From IMG/VR virus record IMGVR_UViG_3300022198_001097, positions 1 to 39,607 of that record: a DNA stretch of 39,607 nt; one strand, given 5' to 3'. The notes below the pieces were generated by a model that was not told where the DNA came from, made no database searches, and saw nothing but the letters and a program-made list of their open reading frames with translations. Positions 7,830-15,269 of the stretch are shown here, piece by piece; position 1 is the first letter of the stretch; the number at the start of each line of letters is the position of its first letter. This DNA comes from a virus. The position numbers and the translations under genes are program-made.

Positions 7830-8685
7830 CAGTAATCTCTTCAACGTTAGGTGTCTTTGCTACCTGTACTAGGTGACGGACACCATTAGAGTATTGAAAA
7901 GATCTGATACCTGTACCACCATTAGCATCGTCCCAGCATTTAAACTTGTATGGACAAAACACACATCCAATAGCAAGCTTCATATTACCAGACGTACCAT
8001 CAGGTTCTGGTTGATAACAACGTTCAGGTGGTGTTGAAGAAGAAATCATGCTCTTAACATTCCGAATACGTTCAGATGCATTGATCATATGTACAGGCTG
8101 TACTTCCATTAGTGCAAGATCTGCAGATGATTTATCAATAGCAAAGAATGCAGCTTTGTTGTCGTTACCTGCTTCAGCATATCCACTGATCTGAGCAATG
8201 TATCCGAAAGGATCATCAGAATGTAGTGTTCCTTCCTTAAACTTCTTAAAGGCGTATGGAGAAGCAGACTTGATATCTACAAGGACACCATCGATACGAC
8301 AGTCTTTGTGTCCCTTGATACCTTCAACCTCAACTTCCTCTTGTTTCTCTGTCACAGTGTGACCAGCCAGTTCTGTCAATGCAATCAACAGGGCTTCTAG
8401 GATATCTCCATATAGAAACTTGATACGAGTTTGACCGTTGATCATTTCTGCTTCAACATTTTCCTGCATATCATACCACAGTTGGCGATTAGGTTTACCT
8501 ACCTGTGACATACGCAGTCTTGGTTTTCTCCTTTCTGTTGATGGTTCTGATAATGCCTTGCGAAGAATCGAAGACATTTCACTACCAAAGTTATGTAGAA
8601 TATCTCTGTTCTGCACAGACGAAACGTTTGTACCATTCTCAAGAAGACTATATATGTCTTCAATAAGTGTATCTATCTTTTTCAT
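7819..8685 (-). CDS. RecB/Cas4-like PD-(D/E)XK exonuclease
   Basis: The protein has 288 residues. Active-site pattern: E97 (GDILEALL), D132 (DCRIDGVLV), D137-I-K139 (VDIKS) and the RecB-type Gln in YIAQISGY (Q165). The C-terminal part has CVFCPYKFKC, the C-x2-C-x5-C triplet of Cas4/AddB iron-sulfur nucleases. The partner cysteine normally found near the N-terminus before RxLWY is not present here (QVGKPNRQLWY, about 61-71), so the cluster may be incomplete. The likely role is 5'-3' or 3'-5' resection during phage recombination or host DNA degradation. The gene starts at the stop of the DUF3310 gene (TAATG) and overlaps the endonuclease I gene. Confidence 0.75.
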   Translation of the reverse strand: MKKIDTLIEDIYSLLENGTNVSSVQNRDILHNFGSEMSSILRKALSEPSTERRKPRLRMSQVGKPNRQLWYDMQENVEAEMINGQTRIKFLYGDILEALLIALTELAGHTVTEKQEEVEVEGIKGHKDCRIDGVLVDIKSASPYAFKKFKEGTLHSDDPFGYIAQISGYAEAGNDNKAAFFAIDKSSADLALMEVQPVHMINASERIRNVKSMISSSTPPERCYQPEPDGTSGNMKLAIGCVFCPYKFKCWDDANGGTGIRSFQYSNGVRHLVQVAKTPNVEEITDAA

Positions 8686-8999
8686 TACGATAGTTCCTTT
8701 CTGGTTTGTTCGTTAATAAGCTTGGCTAAATACCACTGTGCTTTCTGTAGATCTTCCATACCATTCTTATATCTATATCTCCAAAGATATTTAATTATGT
8801 TTCCTTGAAGATAATACTCAAAGCCATCACCACAAGCCGCTTCAATAGCATCAATACATTCTATACCTGAAGCATTGTAATGTGGTGGATGGTCTACCAT
8901 ATCCACATCTGATTGCTTGTTAGCTTGAACAGTTTTGGTATGCATCCACTGATCATTTAGTTCAGCTTGTTTAGCTTTCATAAAATCTTCATGTCTCAT
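8685..8999 (-). CDS. DUF3310 protein
   Basis: The protein has 104 residues. The central signature VDHPPHYNASGIECIDAIEA, then GFEYYLQGNIIKYLWRYRYKNGMEDLQKAQWYLAKLI (about 35-95), is that of the DUF3310 family of small phage proteins, sometimes annotated as nucleotide kinase-like. The biochemical role is not established. The N-terminal 30 residues are a variable helical extension. A ribosome binding site (GAAGGAG) precedes the ATG. The stop is shared with the exonuclease start. Confidence 0.8.
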   Translation of the reverse strand: MRHEDFMKAKQAELNDQWMHTKTVQANKQSDVDMVDHPPHYNASGIECIDAIEAACGDGFEYYLQGNIIKYLWRYRYKNGMEDLQKAQWYLAKLINEQTRKELS

Positions 9000-9029
9000 A
9001 AAGATGCTCCTTCTGTTTATTTAAAAGAT

Positions 9030-9060
9030 GCTGGCGTACCCACCGCTAACACAAGCCAGC
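9030..9060 (-). terminator. Weak hairpin between ssb and the DUF3310 gene
   Basis: GCTGGC (9030-9035) and GCCAGC (9055-9060) form a 6-bp GC-rich stem with a 19-nt loop. On the minus strand the stem is followed by ATCTTTT. It may attenuate transcription after the ssb gene; it is too weak to be sure. Confidence 0.3.
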
Positions 9061-9105
9061 CCACAGACATTAACTAAATGTTCTGCTCCCGATTGATGTT
9101 GTTAC

Positions 9106-9594
9106 TTAGGCTGCTGACGAAACACCAAAGTTAATGTCATCGTCATCGAAGGAAGCGTCTTCTGCATTGTAGCCGCCGGGAACAACATCAAAGTCATCGG
9201 CATCATCCTTGCCACCATAGGCCACAAGATTTACTACCTGTACAGCTTGAAGATCTGTACCGATTCCTTTGTTACCTGCATATTCCCATTCATAGGTTTT
9301 AAACAGGACGTTAACATCGGAACCATTACCAATAAGAGTACCGTGCATATCACGCTTCTGACCATCCTTCAGTGCTGGTGCAGAATTAACACCACCATCT
9401 TTACGATTTACCTTACGCTTGATACTTACAAAGTTACCACGGTCATCACCCTTGGATTTAATTTTAAGACCTAGCTTCTTGGCCTTCTCAACTTCACTTT
9501 CGTTCAAAGAAAGATCAACCTGATAGACAGGCTCATAAGTTGTGTTAGGTGTTGAGATAGATGCCCAATAAGCTTTTCCTGATAATACTGGCAT
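9106..9594 (-). CDS. Single-stranded DNA-binding protein (T7 gp2.5-like)
   Basis: The protein has 162 residues. The N-terminal two-thirds are beta-rich (YEPVYQVDLSL, VSIKRKV, VLFKTYEWEY, LQAVQVVNLVAY), as in an OB fold. The tail is strongly acidic with an aromatic (DDADDFDVV and SFDDDDINF, about 132-158), as in gp2.5-type proteins, which use the acidic C-terminus to contact polymerase and helicase. It follows DNA polymerase and precedes the nucleases in the operon. It has its own strong promoter in the 90-nt gap upstream and an AAAGGAG site, consistent with high expression. Identity to gp2.5 is by architecture, not by a long motif. Confidence 0.7.
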   Translation of the reverse strand: MPVLSGKAYWASISTPNTTYEPVYQVDLSLNESEVEKAKKLGLKIKSKGDDRGNFVSIKRKVNRKDGGVNSAPALKDGQKRDMHGTLIGNGSDVNVLFKTYEWEYAGNKGIGTDLQAVQVVNLVAYGGKDDADDFDVVPGGYNAEDASFDDDDINFGVSSAA

Positions 9595-9648
9595 GATAAA
9601 TGCTCCTTTCTTTCTATGTGGTCTTAGCCACTGTTGTATGATTTGTGA

Positions 9649-9677
9649 ATTATGACATAGGTAATTACATATGTCAA
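9649..9677 (-). promoter_or_regulatory. Strong sigma70 promoter overlapped by a 24-bp palindrome
   Basis: Minus strand: a perfect TTGACA (9677-9672), a 17-nt spacer, then CATAAT (9654-9649, five of six). It lies between the DNA polymerase stop and the ssb start. Almost the whole promoter core is occupied by the palindrome at 9653-9676: TGACATA arms around GTAATTAC, symmetric in 22 of 24 bases. This looks like an operator for a dimeric repressor or activator. Confidence 0.75.
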
Positions 9678-9684
9678 CATATAT

Positions 9685-11340
9685 TTAATGAGTTTCTGCC
9701 CAATTGTTTCCAATTTTAAATTCACTGTCCAATGGACACAGAACATTCAGTTCTTTTTCTACAAGCTTCATTGCTTTCTGTGTCATTTCACCAAAGCTTT
9801 GTGCTTGATCTTTCCGAACCTCAAACTGATACTCATCGTGGATACTAGCGACAAGGCTGTAATCAAAGCCCTGTCGTCTAGCCAATATTGTTATTTGCCT
9901 TAACCATTCTTTACAGATAATTGCACCTGCACCTTGTAACAAAAGATTAGCGGCGGCGTGTTGTTGTCGTACCTTTAGAAGTCTTCCATCAAGACCACGA
10001 ATATATCCAGTCTGTGCCGCCCTATCAATCTTATCACGCAATGATTTTAGGGCTGGCATATTAGACATAAACTTAGACATGATATCTTTACCTTCTTTAG
10101 CACCACCACCAACAATAGATCCGATCTTGAATGGCCCTGCGCCATAGATCAGAGCATATATAAAGGTCTTTGCCGCATCCCTAGTAGGAAGACCAGCGGC
10201 CTTTTGATTCGCAGTATGAATGTCACCATTCACAACCTCTTCGGTAAACCTTTTATCTCCCATGTAATGTGCGAGACACCGAAGTTCAAGAGAAGATGCA
10301 TCACACCCTAACAGTGAATACCTACTGTCTGTCGTAGTCCAAACGGCACGGCATTCCTTACCATATGGTGAGTATACCGCAGGGATTTGCGCCATGTTTG
10401 GACTGTGATGTGCCATCCTTCCTGAGATTGCTTTAAGGGTCATAACCCTACCATGAACCTTGTTGTCGTCAGCTACAACGTTAATCCATGATTTGATTTG
10501 TGATACCCTTTTTTGCAATAGCAGATATTGTGAAATCTTCTGAGCCTCTGGAATGTCTACACCATTCAGTGTACCTTCATCCACAATTGGATGTCCAGTA
10601 GGTGTGAAGCTTGTAGGCTTCCAGCCTTTTGCTATCAGACGCTTTGCAATCTGTTGGCGAGAAGCTGGATTAAAAATCTCCACATGGTCTTTCAATCTAT
10701 TACCTGTCTTTTCAGAATACCTTTCAGTAATGATAGGTGGGAAGATTGATTGCATCTCAGATTCAATATCTGCCGCTTCTTCCGAAAGCCTCGCCATTAG
10801 ACACGAAGCTTCTGGAACATTTAGTGTGAAGCCATTGCGTTCCTGTTGATCAACGATAGCCCTGATGGTGTGTTCAAGTTCGATACTCTTTGTCGAATAC
10901 TTCTGGATCATAGGCATCAAGTGATTGTACAGTTTCACTGTAAGCTTCACGTCATTCACACAGTATTCAAGCATCTGCTGATTGAAGTGTGTGAAATCTG
11001 AATAGTCTGTCTTTGGAAACCCAAGGCGTTTACCCCAAGCATCAAGAGAATGTCCATCTTCCATTGCTGGATCAACAAGCTGAGACAGGATCAGTGTATC
11101 CCGAACCTGTTTCAGTTTGATGTTACTTCCTGTCAGACGATTCAATGTAGGTGCATCGAAGGACACACCATTATGCATGATAAAAATATCATATCGTTCT
11201 GACCATTCAGGAAACTTCTTGATTGTGTCACCATGAAAAGCAAACACCTGATTGGTATCCAAATCTTGGGCAGCAATACAGTGGATGACTGTTGCGTTCA
11301 GATCATCTGTTTCTATATCTACTGCCACACGTTTATTCAT
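9685..11340 (-). CDS. DNA polymerase, family A (T7-like) with 3'-5' exonuclease
   Basis: The protein has 551 residues. Exonuclease domain: D8/E10 (VDIETD), N57/D62 (MHNGVSFD) and D130 (YCVND). Polymerase domain: GRMAHHSPNMAQIP (307-320), motif A with D347 (GCDASSLELRCLAHYM), motif B RDAAKTFIYALIYG (387-400) and motif C HDE (501-503). NGDIHTANQ and PTRDAAKTFIY match T7 polymerase very closely. The residue equivalent to E. coli Pol I F762 is Tyr395, as in T7. From exo III to the GRMAHHSPN motif there are about 80 fewer residues than in T7, about the size of the thioredoxin-binding loop, so this enzyme probably lacks it. The gene lies between a possible nuclease and ssb. It is the replicative polymerase of the phage. 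Confidence 0.95.
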   Translation of the reverse strand: MNKRVAVDIETDDLNATVIHCIAAQDLDTNQVFAFHGDTIKKFPEWSERYDIFIMHNGVSFDAPTLNRLTGSNIKLKQVRDTLILSQLVDPAMEDGHSLDAWGKRLGFPKTDYSDFTHFNQQMLEYCVNDVKLTVKLYNHLMPMIQKYSTKSIELEHTIRAIVDQQERNGFTLNVPEASCLMARLSEEAADIESEMQSIFPPIITERYSEKTGNRLKDHVEIFNPASRQQIAKRLIAKGWKPTSFTPTGHPIVDEGTLNGVDIPEAQKISQYLLLQKRVSQIKSWINVVADDNKVHGRVMTLKAISGRMAHHSPNMAQIPAVYSPYGKECRAVWTTTDSRYSLLGCDASSLELRCLAHYMGDKRFTEEVVNGDIHTANQKAAGLPTRDAAKTFIYALIYGAGPFKIGSIVGGGAKEGKDIMSKFMSNMPALKSLRDKIDRAAQTGYIRGLDGRLLKVRQQHAAANLLLQGAGAIICKEWLRQITILARRQGFDYSLVASIHDEYQFEVRKDQAQSFGEMTQKAMKLVEKELNVLCPLDSEFKIGNNWAETH

Positions 11341-11804
11341 AGTCTTATTAACTCCGCTTTATCTACAGGGATATGAAAGAAGTGTTCACCTTTCTTGATG
11401 TATCTTCCTTTTGCTTCCCTTACATCTGACTGTTCAACAATATAATCTTTAATACGCCAAGCATATTGAAGATCACCACGAAGGATATAGAAGTTAAAGA
11501 ACGGACGAGTATCCAACTGACGAACCTTATTGATAAGCTTGTGCTTACGATAAGGGATACGAATCTCTTTCCAATCTTTATTCCAATCTCCTTTCCAAGA
11601 GAACTTTATCTCTACCTCATTAAAGTAGATATTATCCGCTTTTTCGCTTTTGATGTCAACAGAAAAGTTTTCTTTGGCATCAAGTATTTTGTGCCCATTA
11701 CGAGTAAGATAACCGATAAGCTTTTTCTTAGCTGGATTATCAGCCATCTCATATCTCTGCCGTGAGAACGGAATGTTTACGGCTCCTTGTATTGGTTGTA
11801 ACAT
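11337..11804 (-). CDS. Protein of unknown function, possible PD-(D/E)XK fold
   Basis: The protein has 155 residues. After a basic N-terminal part comes NFSVDIKSEKAD followed by NEVEIKFSWKGDW and IRIPYRKHKL (about 42-90). A D, then an E-x-K on a strand (EVEIK), then a basic helix is the layout of PD-(D/E)XK nuclease folds. The rest (FFNFYILRGDLQYAWRIKDY) alternates strand and helix. It lies between primase-helicase and polymerase with 1-4 nt overlaps on both sides, so it is probably part of the replication machinery. A nuclease role is inference from one motif. Confidence 0.5.
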   Translation of the reverse strand: MLQPIQGAVNIPFSRQRYEMADNPAKKKLIGYLTRNGHKILDAKENFSVDIKSEKADNIYFNEVEIKFSWKGDWNKDWKEIRIPYRKHKLINKVRQLDTRPFFNFYILRGDLQYAWRIKDYIVEQSDVREAKGRYIKKGEHFFHIPVDKAELIRL

Positions 11805-13462
11805 TATAGAAAATCTCCTATGTCTGTTGGTTCATTACCTGTTTCAAATGGGTTCTCAATCTCAGACAACCTACCACTTTCTTTATCGTAAAGCAAGTAA
11901 CAAGCTATGCCTGTATCCCCTGCGTAACGGTTCTTCAGGACTCGTACAGCCGTTGTATTAGCTTCGATGGGGTCATCAGCCTGTTGGTTCCTTTCAAGGG
12001 CTATAACAGCGTCTGAAAGCTGGGCAATGCTATGTGATCCACGAAGCTGGCTAAGTGAGATAGCACCGCCTTGTTCCTGTCCTTTGTCACCAGACATACG
12101 GCGTAGGTGGGACACTAGAAGAAGACCACATTGAGTTTCCTCAACCAAACTACGAAGCTTGGTCATCAGCATATCAATGTTCCGGCGTTCATCCCCATCG
12201 TCCAGACCGGACACAAGGATAGACAGATGATCAATCACTACAAACTTACAGTCCATAGCCTTGACCATGTATCGAACCTTGGCAAGGATCTCATCTGTTG
12301 TGATAGAACCGAAGTGATTGAAAGCAATGATCCGTGGATTACTGATTGTGTCTTCAATGTATGGTTCCATTTCTTCACGGCTCATATTACTGCGAACCTC
12401 TTTGATGAACAGCCTTTTGTTTGCAGGGATGGACATCAGATGCCGCATGGTCTGCTTGTAGTTTTCTTCCAAGTGAATCAGACCAATGTTTGATTCGGTG
12501 TTCTTCAGCATATGGTATTCAAGTTCATACATCATGCTGGTCTTACCTGCACCAGTACCTGCCGTAATGGTTACAAGTTCACCAGTACGAATGCCGTACA
12601 GCTTCTCATTCAATCCATGATAGGGATAAAGAACAGTGTCCTGATCTTCTTCCTCAAACAGTTCGTCAATGTGATCACAAAGACGGATGATACCTGCAGG
12701 TGTGTATGGTTTAGCATTCCACCAATCCCTAGAGAATTGTTCACGCTTGTTTGCTTTCAGGTATTCGTTAGCATCCTTGAATGTCATTGACATTACCAAG
12801 CATTTGTTTGGTTCAAAGATCTGAGCCACCTGATTCGCAGCTTTCTGTCCATGCTCATCACTGTCAAAGCACAGTACAATCTTATCGAATCCATTCAGGT
12901 AATCGTAGTTAGCTTTTACATCACGGACTGCAGACTGTGCGCCGTTCTTGATAGAAACGACAGGCCACTTTGATCCAAGCATTTCATAAGCTGACATGGC
13001 ATCCAGTTCGCCTTCACAAACTGTCACAAACTTACCACCTGATTTGAATTTTTGTGAACCAAACAGGGATGCATCAGGTAGATTACCTTCTACATAAAAA
13101 CCTTTCCTGTTTACTTCTCTTACTTTGTTAGCAATAAACTTTTGATTGGCATCAAAGTAAGGATAGATATGTTTTGTAATTTTATTATCAGATGACCATA
13201 TAGTTTTAACATTATAAAACTTACAGGTATCTTCACTGATTGCACGATCCTGAATCGGGGTGATAGCACCATCAGAAAAATGTGGTTGTACTACGCCACG
13301 GATCGGGGCTTGTTGTTGTGGTTGCATACCATCTCCTTTCGTATAGGTTTGACATGAGAAACAATATTTACTGTTGTCATCGTATAACACATTGGCATCA
13401 GAAGATCCACACTGTGTGCATTCACCACGACTAACAACCCTTGCTTTATCAGAGGTATTCAT
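11804..13462 (-). CDS. Bifunctional primase-helicase (T7 gp4-like)
   Basis: The protein has 552 residues against 566 in T7 gp4. The N-terminal zinc finger is C15/C18/C34/C37 (CTQCG and YCFSC). The TOPRIM primase domain has E150 (VTVCEGELDAM) and D200/D202 (LCFDSDEHG). The RecA/DnaB-like helicase has Walker A AGTGAGKTS (301-309), Walker B FVVIDH with D411, LLLVSHLRR (447-455) and SQLRGSHSIAQLSDAVIALER (471-491). The end, TDIGDFL, is acidic with a terminal aromatic, as in T7 gp4, where this tail contacts the polymerase. It unwinds the fork in the cytoplasm and makes primers for the T7-like polymerase encoded two genes downstream. Confidence 0.95.
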   Translation of the reverse strand: MNTSDKARVVSRGECTQCGSSDANVLYDDNSKYCFSCQTYTKGDGMQPQQQAPIRGVVQPHFSDGAITPIQDRAISEDTCKFYNVKTIWSSDNKITKHIYPYFDANQKFIANKVREVNRKGFYVEGNLPDASLFGSQKFKSGGKFVTVCEGELDAMSAYEMLGSKWPVVSIKNGAQSAVRDVKANYDYLNGFDKIVLCFDSDEHGQKAANQVAQIFEPNKCLVMSMTFKDANEYLKANKREQFSRDWWNAKPYTPAGIIRLCDHIDELFEEEDQDTVLYPYHGLNEKLYGIRTGELVTITAGTGAGKTSMMYELEYHMLKNTESNIGLIHLEENYKQTMRHLMSIPANKRLFIKEVRSNMSREEMEPYIEDTISNPRIIAFNHFGSITTDEILAKVRYMVKAMDCKFVVIDHLSILVSGLDDGDERRNIDMLMTKLRSLVEETQCGLLLVSHLRRMSGDKGQEQGGAISLSQLRGSHSIAQLSDAVIALERNQQADDPIEANTTAVRVLKNRYAGDTGIACYLLYDKESGRLSEIENPFETGNEPTDIGDFL

Positions 13463-13679
13463 CTTTGATTATTAACTCCTCTTCTGTGTACTCACTATAG
13501 ATACATTTAAGATTATCGGATTGATCGTAGACAAATAACATATTTCCATCTGTTATTTCTGTCTTAAATCCGACTGCTTTTAGCATCCTTTGTCTATCTT
13601 CTAACCATTCGACAACATCATCTGTCTCTTCAAACCTGTATGGATGTTTGTCTTTGGTCTTCAGCATGATTTGTTTCAT
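13449..13679 (-). CDS. Small protein of unknown function
   Basis: The protein has 76 residues from the ATG preceded by AAGGA (8-nt spacer). A beta-alpha start (KTKDKHPYRFEETDDVVEWLEDRQRMLKAV) is followed by short strands and an acidic tail (EEELIIKDEYL). It begins 1 nt after the zinc-ribbon gene stop and overlaps the primase-helicase start by 14 nt. No family is recognised. Confidence 0.6.
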   Translation of the reverse strand: MKQIMLKTKDKHPYRFEETDDVVEWLEDRQRMLKAVGFKTEITDGNMLFVYDQSDNLKCIYSEYTEEELIIKDEYL

Positions 13680-13680
13680 A

Positions 13681-13884
13681 TCAGTTTTCCTTTTCATCTG
13701 GAAAAAGTTCTTCCATAGTCAATCCTTCATCTTTAGGATCAAAGATTTCTTTTTCAGTTTTAACGTGACCACATTCAGTACATTCAAAATAATCAAATAC
13801 CTGCGCCAAGTTATTTTTAACTTTAAAAAATTCCTGACCAACAGTTATCATCGACATACCTTTACATTTAGGACATTTAAACAT
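13681..13884 (-). CDS. Zinc-ribbon protein
   Basis: The protein has 67 residues. Two CxxC knuckles, C4/C7 (CPKC) and C35/C38 (CTEC), are 27 residues apart, the spacing of a zinc ribbon. The C-terminus is acidic and ends LFPDEKEN. Such small proteins often bind nucleic acid or host RNA polymerase. Nothing in the sequence tells which. It shares its start with the MazG-like gene stop region. Confidence 0.65.
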   Translation of the reverse strand: MFKCPKCKGMSMITVGQEFFKVKNNLAQVFDYFECTECGHVKTEKEIFDPKDEGLTMEELFPDEKEN

Positions 13885-14213
13885 TATCTTTTATCTCCTG
13901 ATCCTGTAAGCGTACCTTTTACCTGACGTTCAGCCAGCTTGTGTATGTTACTCTTAGCAACCTGCTCCAATGTAGTGTCTAAAACTTGAGCCATAGCCGC
14001 AACGTACCACAACACATCACCAAGTTCATCACGCAAGTCATTGATTTTATAAGGTAATTCCTCAACATCATACCCATCACGAATAAACTTCTTAACTTTA
14101 TTTGCAATCTCGCCAGCTTCACCAGCAAGACCAAGGGCAGTATATGCATAGCCATCTCTTTTAGGGAAGATAGCAGTCTTCATTGCAAGTTTCTGATAAT
14201 CATTTAGTTCCAT
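13884..14213 (-). CDS. mazG: MazG-like nucleotide pyrophosphohydrolase
   Basis: The protein has 109 residues. ALGLAGEAGEIANKVKKFIRDG (about 27-48) and LRDELGDVLWYVAAMAQ (about 60-76) give the ExxE..(12-28 residues)..ExxD metal-binding pattern of all-alpha NTP pyrophosphohydrolases. LAERQVKGTLTGSGDKR is a typical C-terminus of the phage form. MazG-type enzymes hydrolyse dNTPs or NTPs. In marine phages they are thought to adjust the nucleotide pool or alarmone signalling, but this is debated. It is part of the small-gene cassette upstream of the replication genes. Confidence 0.85.
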   Translation of the reverse strand: MELNDYQKLAMKTAIFPKRDGYAYTALGLAGEAGEIANKVKKFIRDGYDVEELPYKINDLRDELGDVLWYVAAMAQVLDTTLEQVAKSNIHKLAERQVKGTLTGSGDKR

Positions 14214-14421
14214 GTGTAAGTTCTCCTTCCTTGATCCATTTATGTGCTAACAACCTAGCGTGTTCTAAAAAATCTGTGACGTGTCTGCCAATGATTTTAC
14301 CATTCTTTGCAAACAAAACTTCATAGGTATGCTTCCACATACTTAGCCTTGTGTTGATGATTGAGATAGTACATTCACGTCCATCAGCACCATCATATTC
14401 CTCAAGCAACTCATTCGTCAT
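14200..14421 (-). CDS. Small protein of unknown function
   Basis: The protein has 73 residues. A beta-hairpin-like first half (CTISIINTRLSMWKHTYEVLFAKNGK) is followed by a helix RHVTDFLEHARLLAHKWIKEG. It overlaps mazG by 14 nt and its own start overlaps the preceding gene by 11 nt. No family is recognised. Confidence 0.55.
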   Translation of the reverse strand: MTNELLEEYDGADGRECTISIINTRLSMWKHTYEVLFAKNGKIIGRHVTDFLEHARLLAHKWIKEGELTHGTK

Positions 14422-14596
14422 CTAAGTTCTCCTTTTCAAGTACACTAAAAGCAAACGATTCACTTTCAGAAATCATTTCATCTGCTTCCATCTTTGCTAA
14501 TTTCTTAGCCTCTTTCTGATCATAGCCTTCATCAAGGTACTGATGGTACAGTTCCCGAAACAATCCCTTACGTTCTTTTTCCCACAAATTCTGCAT
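14411..14596 (-). CDS. Small helical acidic protein
   Basis: The protein has 61 residues, almost all helix-forming and charged (LFRELYHQYLDEGYDQKEAKKLAKMEADEM). A GGAG-type site (AAAGGAG) precedes the ATG. Function unknown. It overlaps the next gene by 11 nt, as is usual in this cassette. Confidence 0.55.
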   Translation of the reverse strand: MQNLWEKERKGLFRELYHQYLDEGYDQKEAKKLAKMEADEMISESESFAFSVLEKENLDDE

Positions 14597-14610
14597 GATA
14601 ACTCCTTTCC

Positions 14611-14811
14611 TTAATCCTCGTTGTGAAGAACAATTCCTTTTACTTTTATACCTTCTTCATGTGAATCATTATTGAATGCAGCATCCTTTCCCTGCCACGC
14701 TTGTTTGATTGCTATGTATTCCGCATCAGCTTCGCTGTTTGCACGAACCGTTTCATACACACGGACAGTCCTGACGTGTTCAACTAATACACGATACTTG
14801 TTCATGTCCAT
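14611..14811 (-). CDS. Small protein of unknown function
   Basis: The protein has 66 residues, or 64 if the second ATG (MNKYRVLVEH) is used; GAGG lies 4 nt before the first ATG and 10 nt before the second. It has an N-terminal strand pattern (YRVLVEHVRTVRVYETVRANSEADAEYIAIKQ) that looks like a beta-beta-alpha fold. The first ATG overlaps the stop of the 59-residue gene upstream by 10 nt. Confidence 0.55.
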   Translation of the reverse strand: MDMNKYRVLVEHVRTVRVYETVRANSEADAEYIAIKQAWQGKDAAFNNDSHEEGIKVKGIVLHNED

Positions 14812-14981
14812 GATTCCTCTGATTCATTCTCACACTTAGCAACGAATTCTAGAAACTCATTGATCTCCTCAATACTGATGTCATCCACACATGAACTGGA
14901 TACCGTTTCTATATACTCACGATCCAAGATATGGATCTCTGAATGGTTGTTGTATGGTGTGATATAGTTGAACTTCGACAT
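14802..14981 (-). CDS. Small acidic protein (59 aa), unknown function
   Basis: Found by translating the gap. It starts MSKFNYITPYNNHSEIHIL and ends in an acidic Ser/Glu-rich tail (CENESEESWT). GGAG lies about 5 nt before the ATG (AGGAGAAAAGGA region), and the stop TGA lies inside the start of the following gene. The overlap with coupled starts supports it as real. No family is recognised. Confidence 0.5.
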   Translation of the reverse strand: MSKFNYITPYNNHSEIHILDREYIETVSSSCVDDISIEEINEFLEFVAKCENESEESWT

Positions 14982-14991
14982 TCCTTTTCTC

Positions 14992-15267
14992 CTAGTTTGT
15001 TAAGTTGAATTGAAATTGTAATGTGTCCTTTGCATCGGACAGTTCCTGTAGTTCATAGGCTGATACCATTTTAATGCCGCCCATATCTGGATATAGTGCG
15101 GTATCTATAACCCTGTTCAGCCAGTTACTCACTTCAACGATTGCCATGCGCTGTTCAAAAGATAAATGATTTATATTTACCGCACGTTCAGCCGCATCCT
15201 TTTCACGTTGCTTATGATAGTAGGCAATCTTTTCATCTGGTGTCATGTTCTCATATTTCTTAGCCAT
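14992..15267 (-). CDS. Small protein of unknown function
   Basis: The protein has 91 residues. The basic/acidic helix MTPDEKIAYYHKQREKDAAERA is followed by FEQRMAIVEVSNWLNRVIDTALYPD and a C-terminal helix. A strong GAAAGGAG site precedes the ATG. It ends with three polar residues (LTN) and sits 10 nt before the next small gene. No family is recognised. Confidence 0.6.
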   Translation of the reverse strand: MAKKYENMTPDEKIAYYHKQREKDAAERAVNINHLSFEQRMAIVEVSNWLNRVIDTALYPDMGGIKMVSAYELQELSDAKDTLQFQFNLTN

Positions 15268-15269
15268 GT

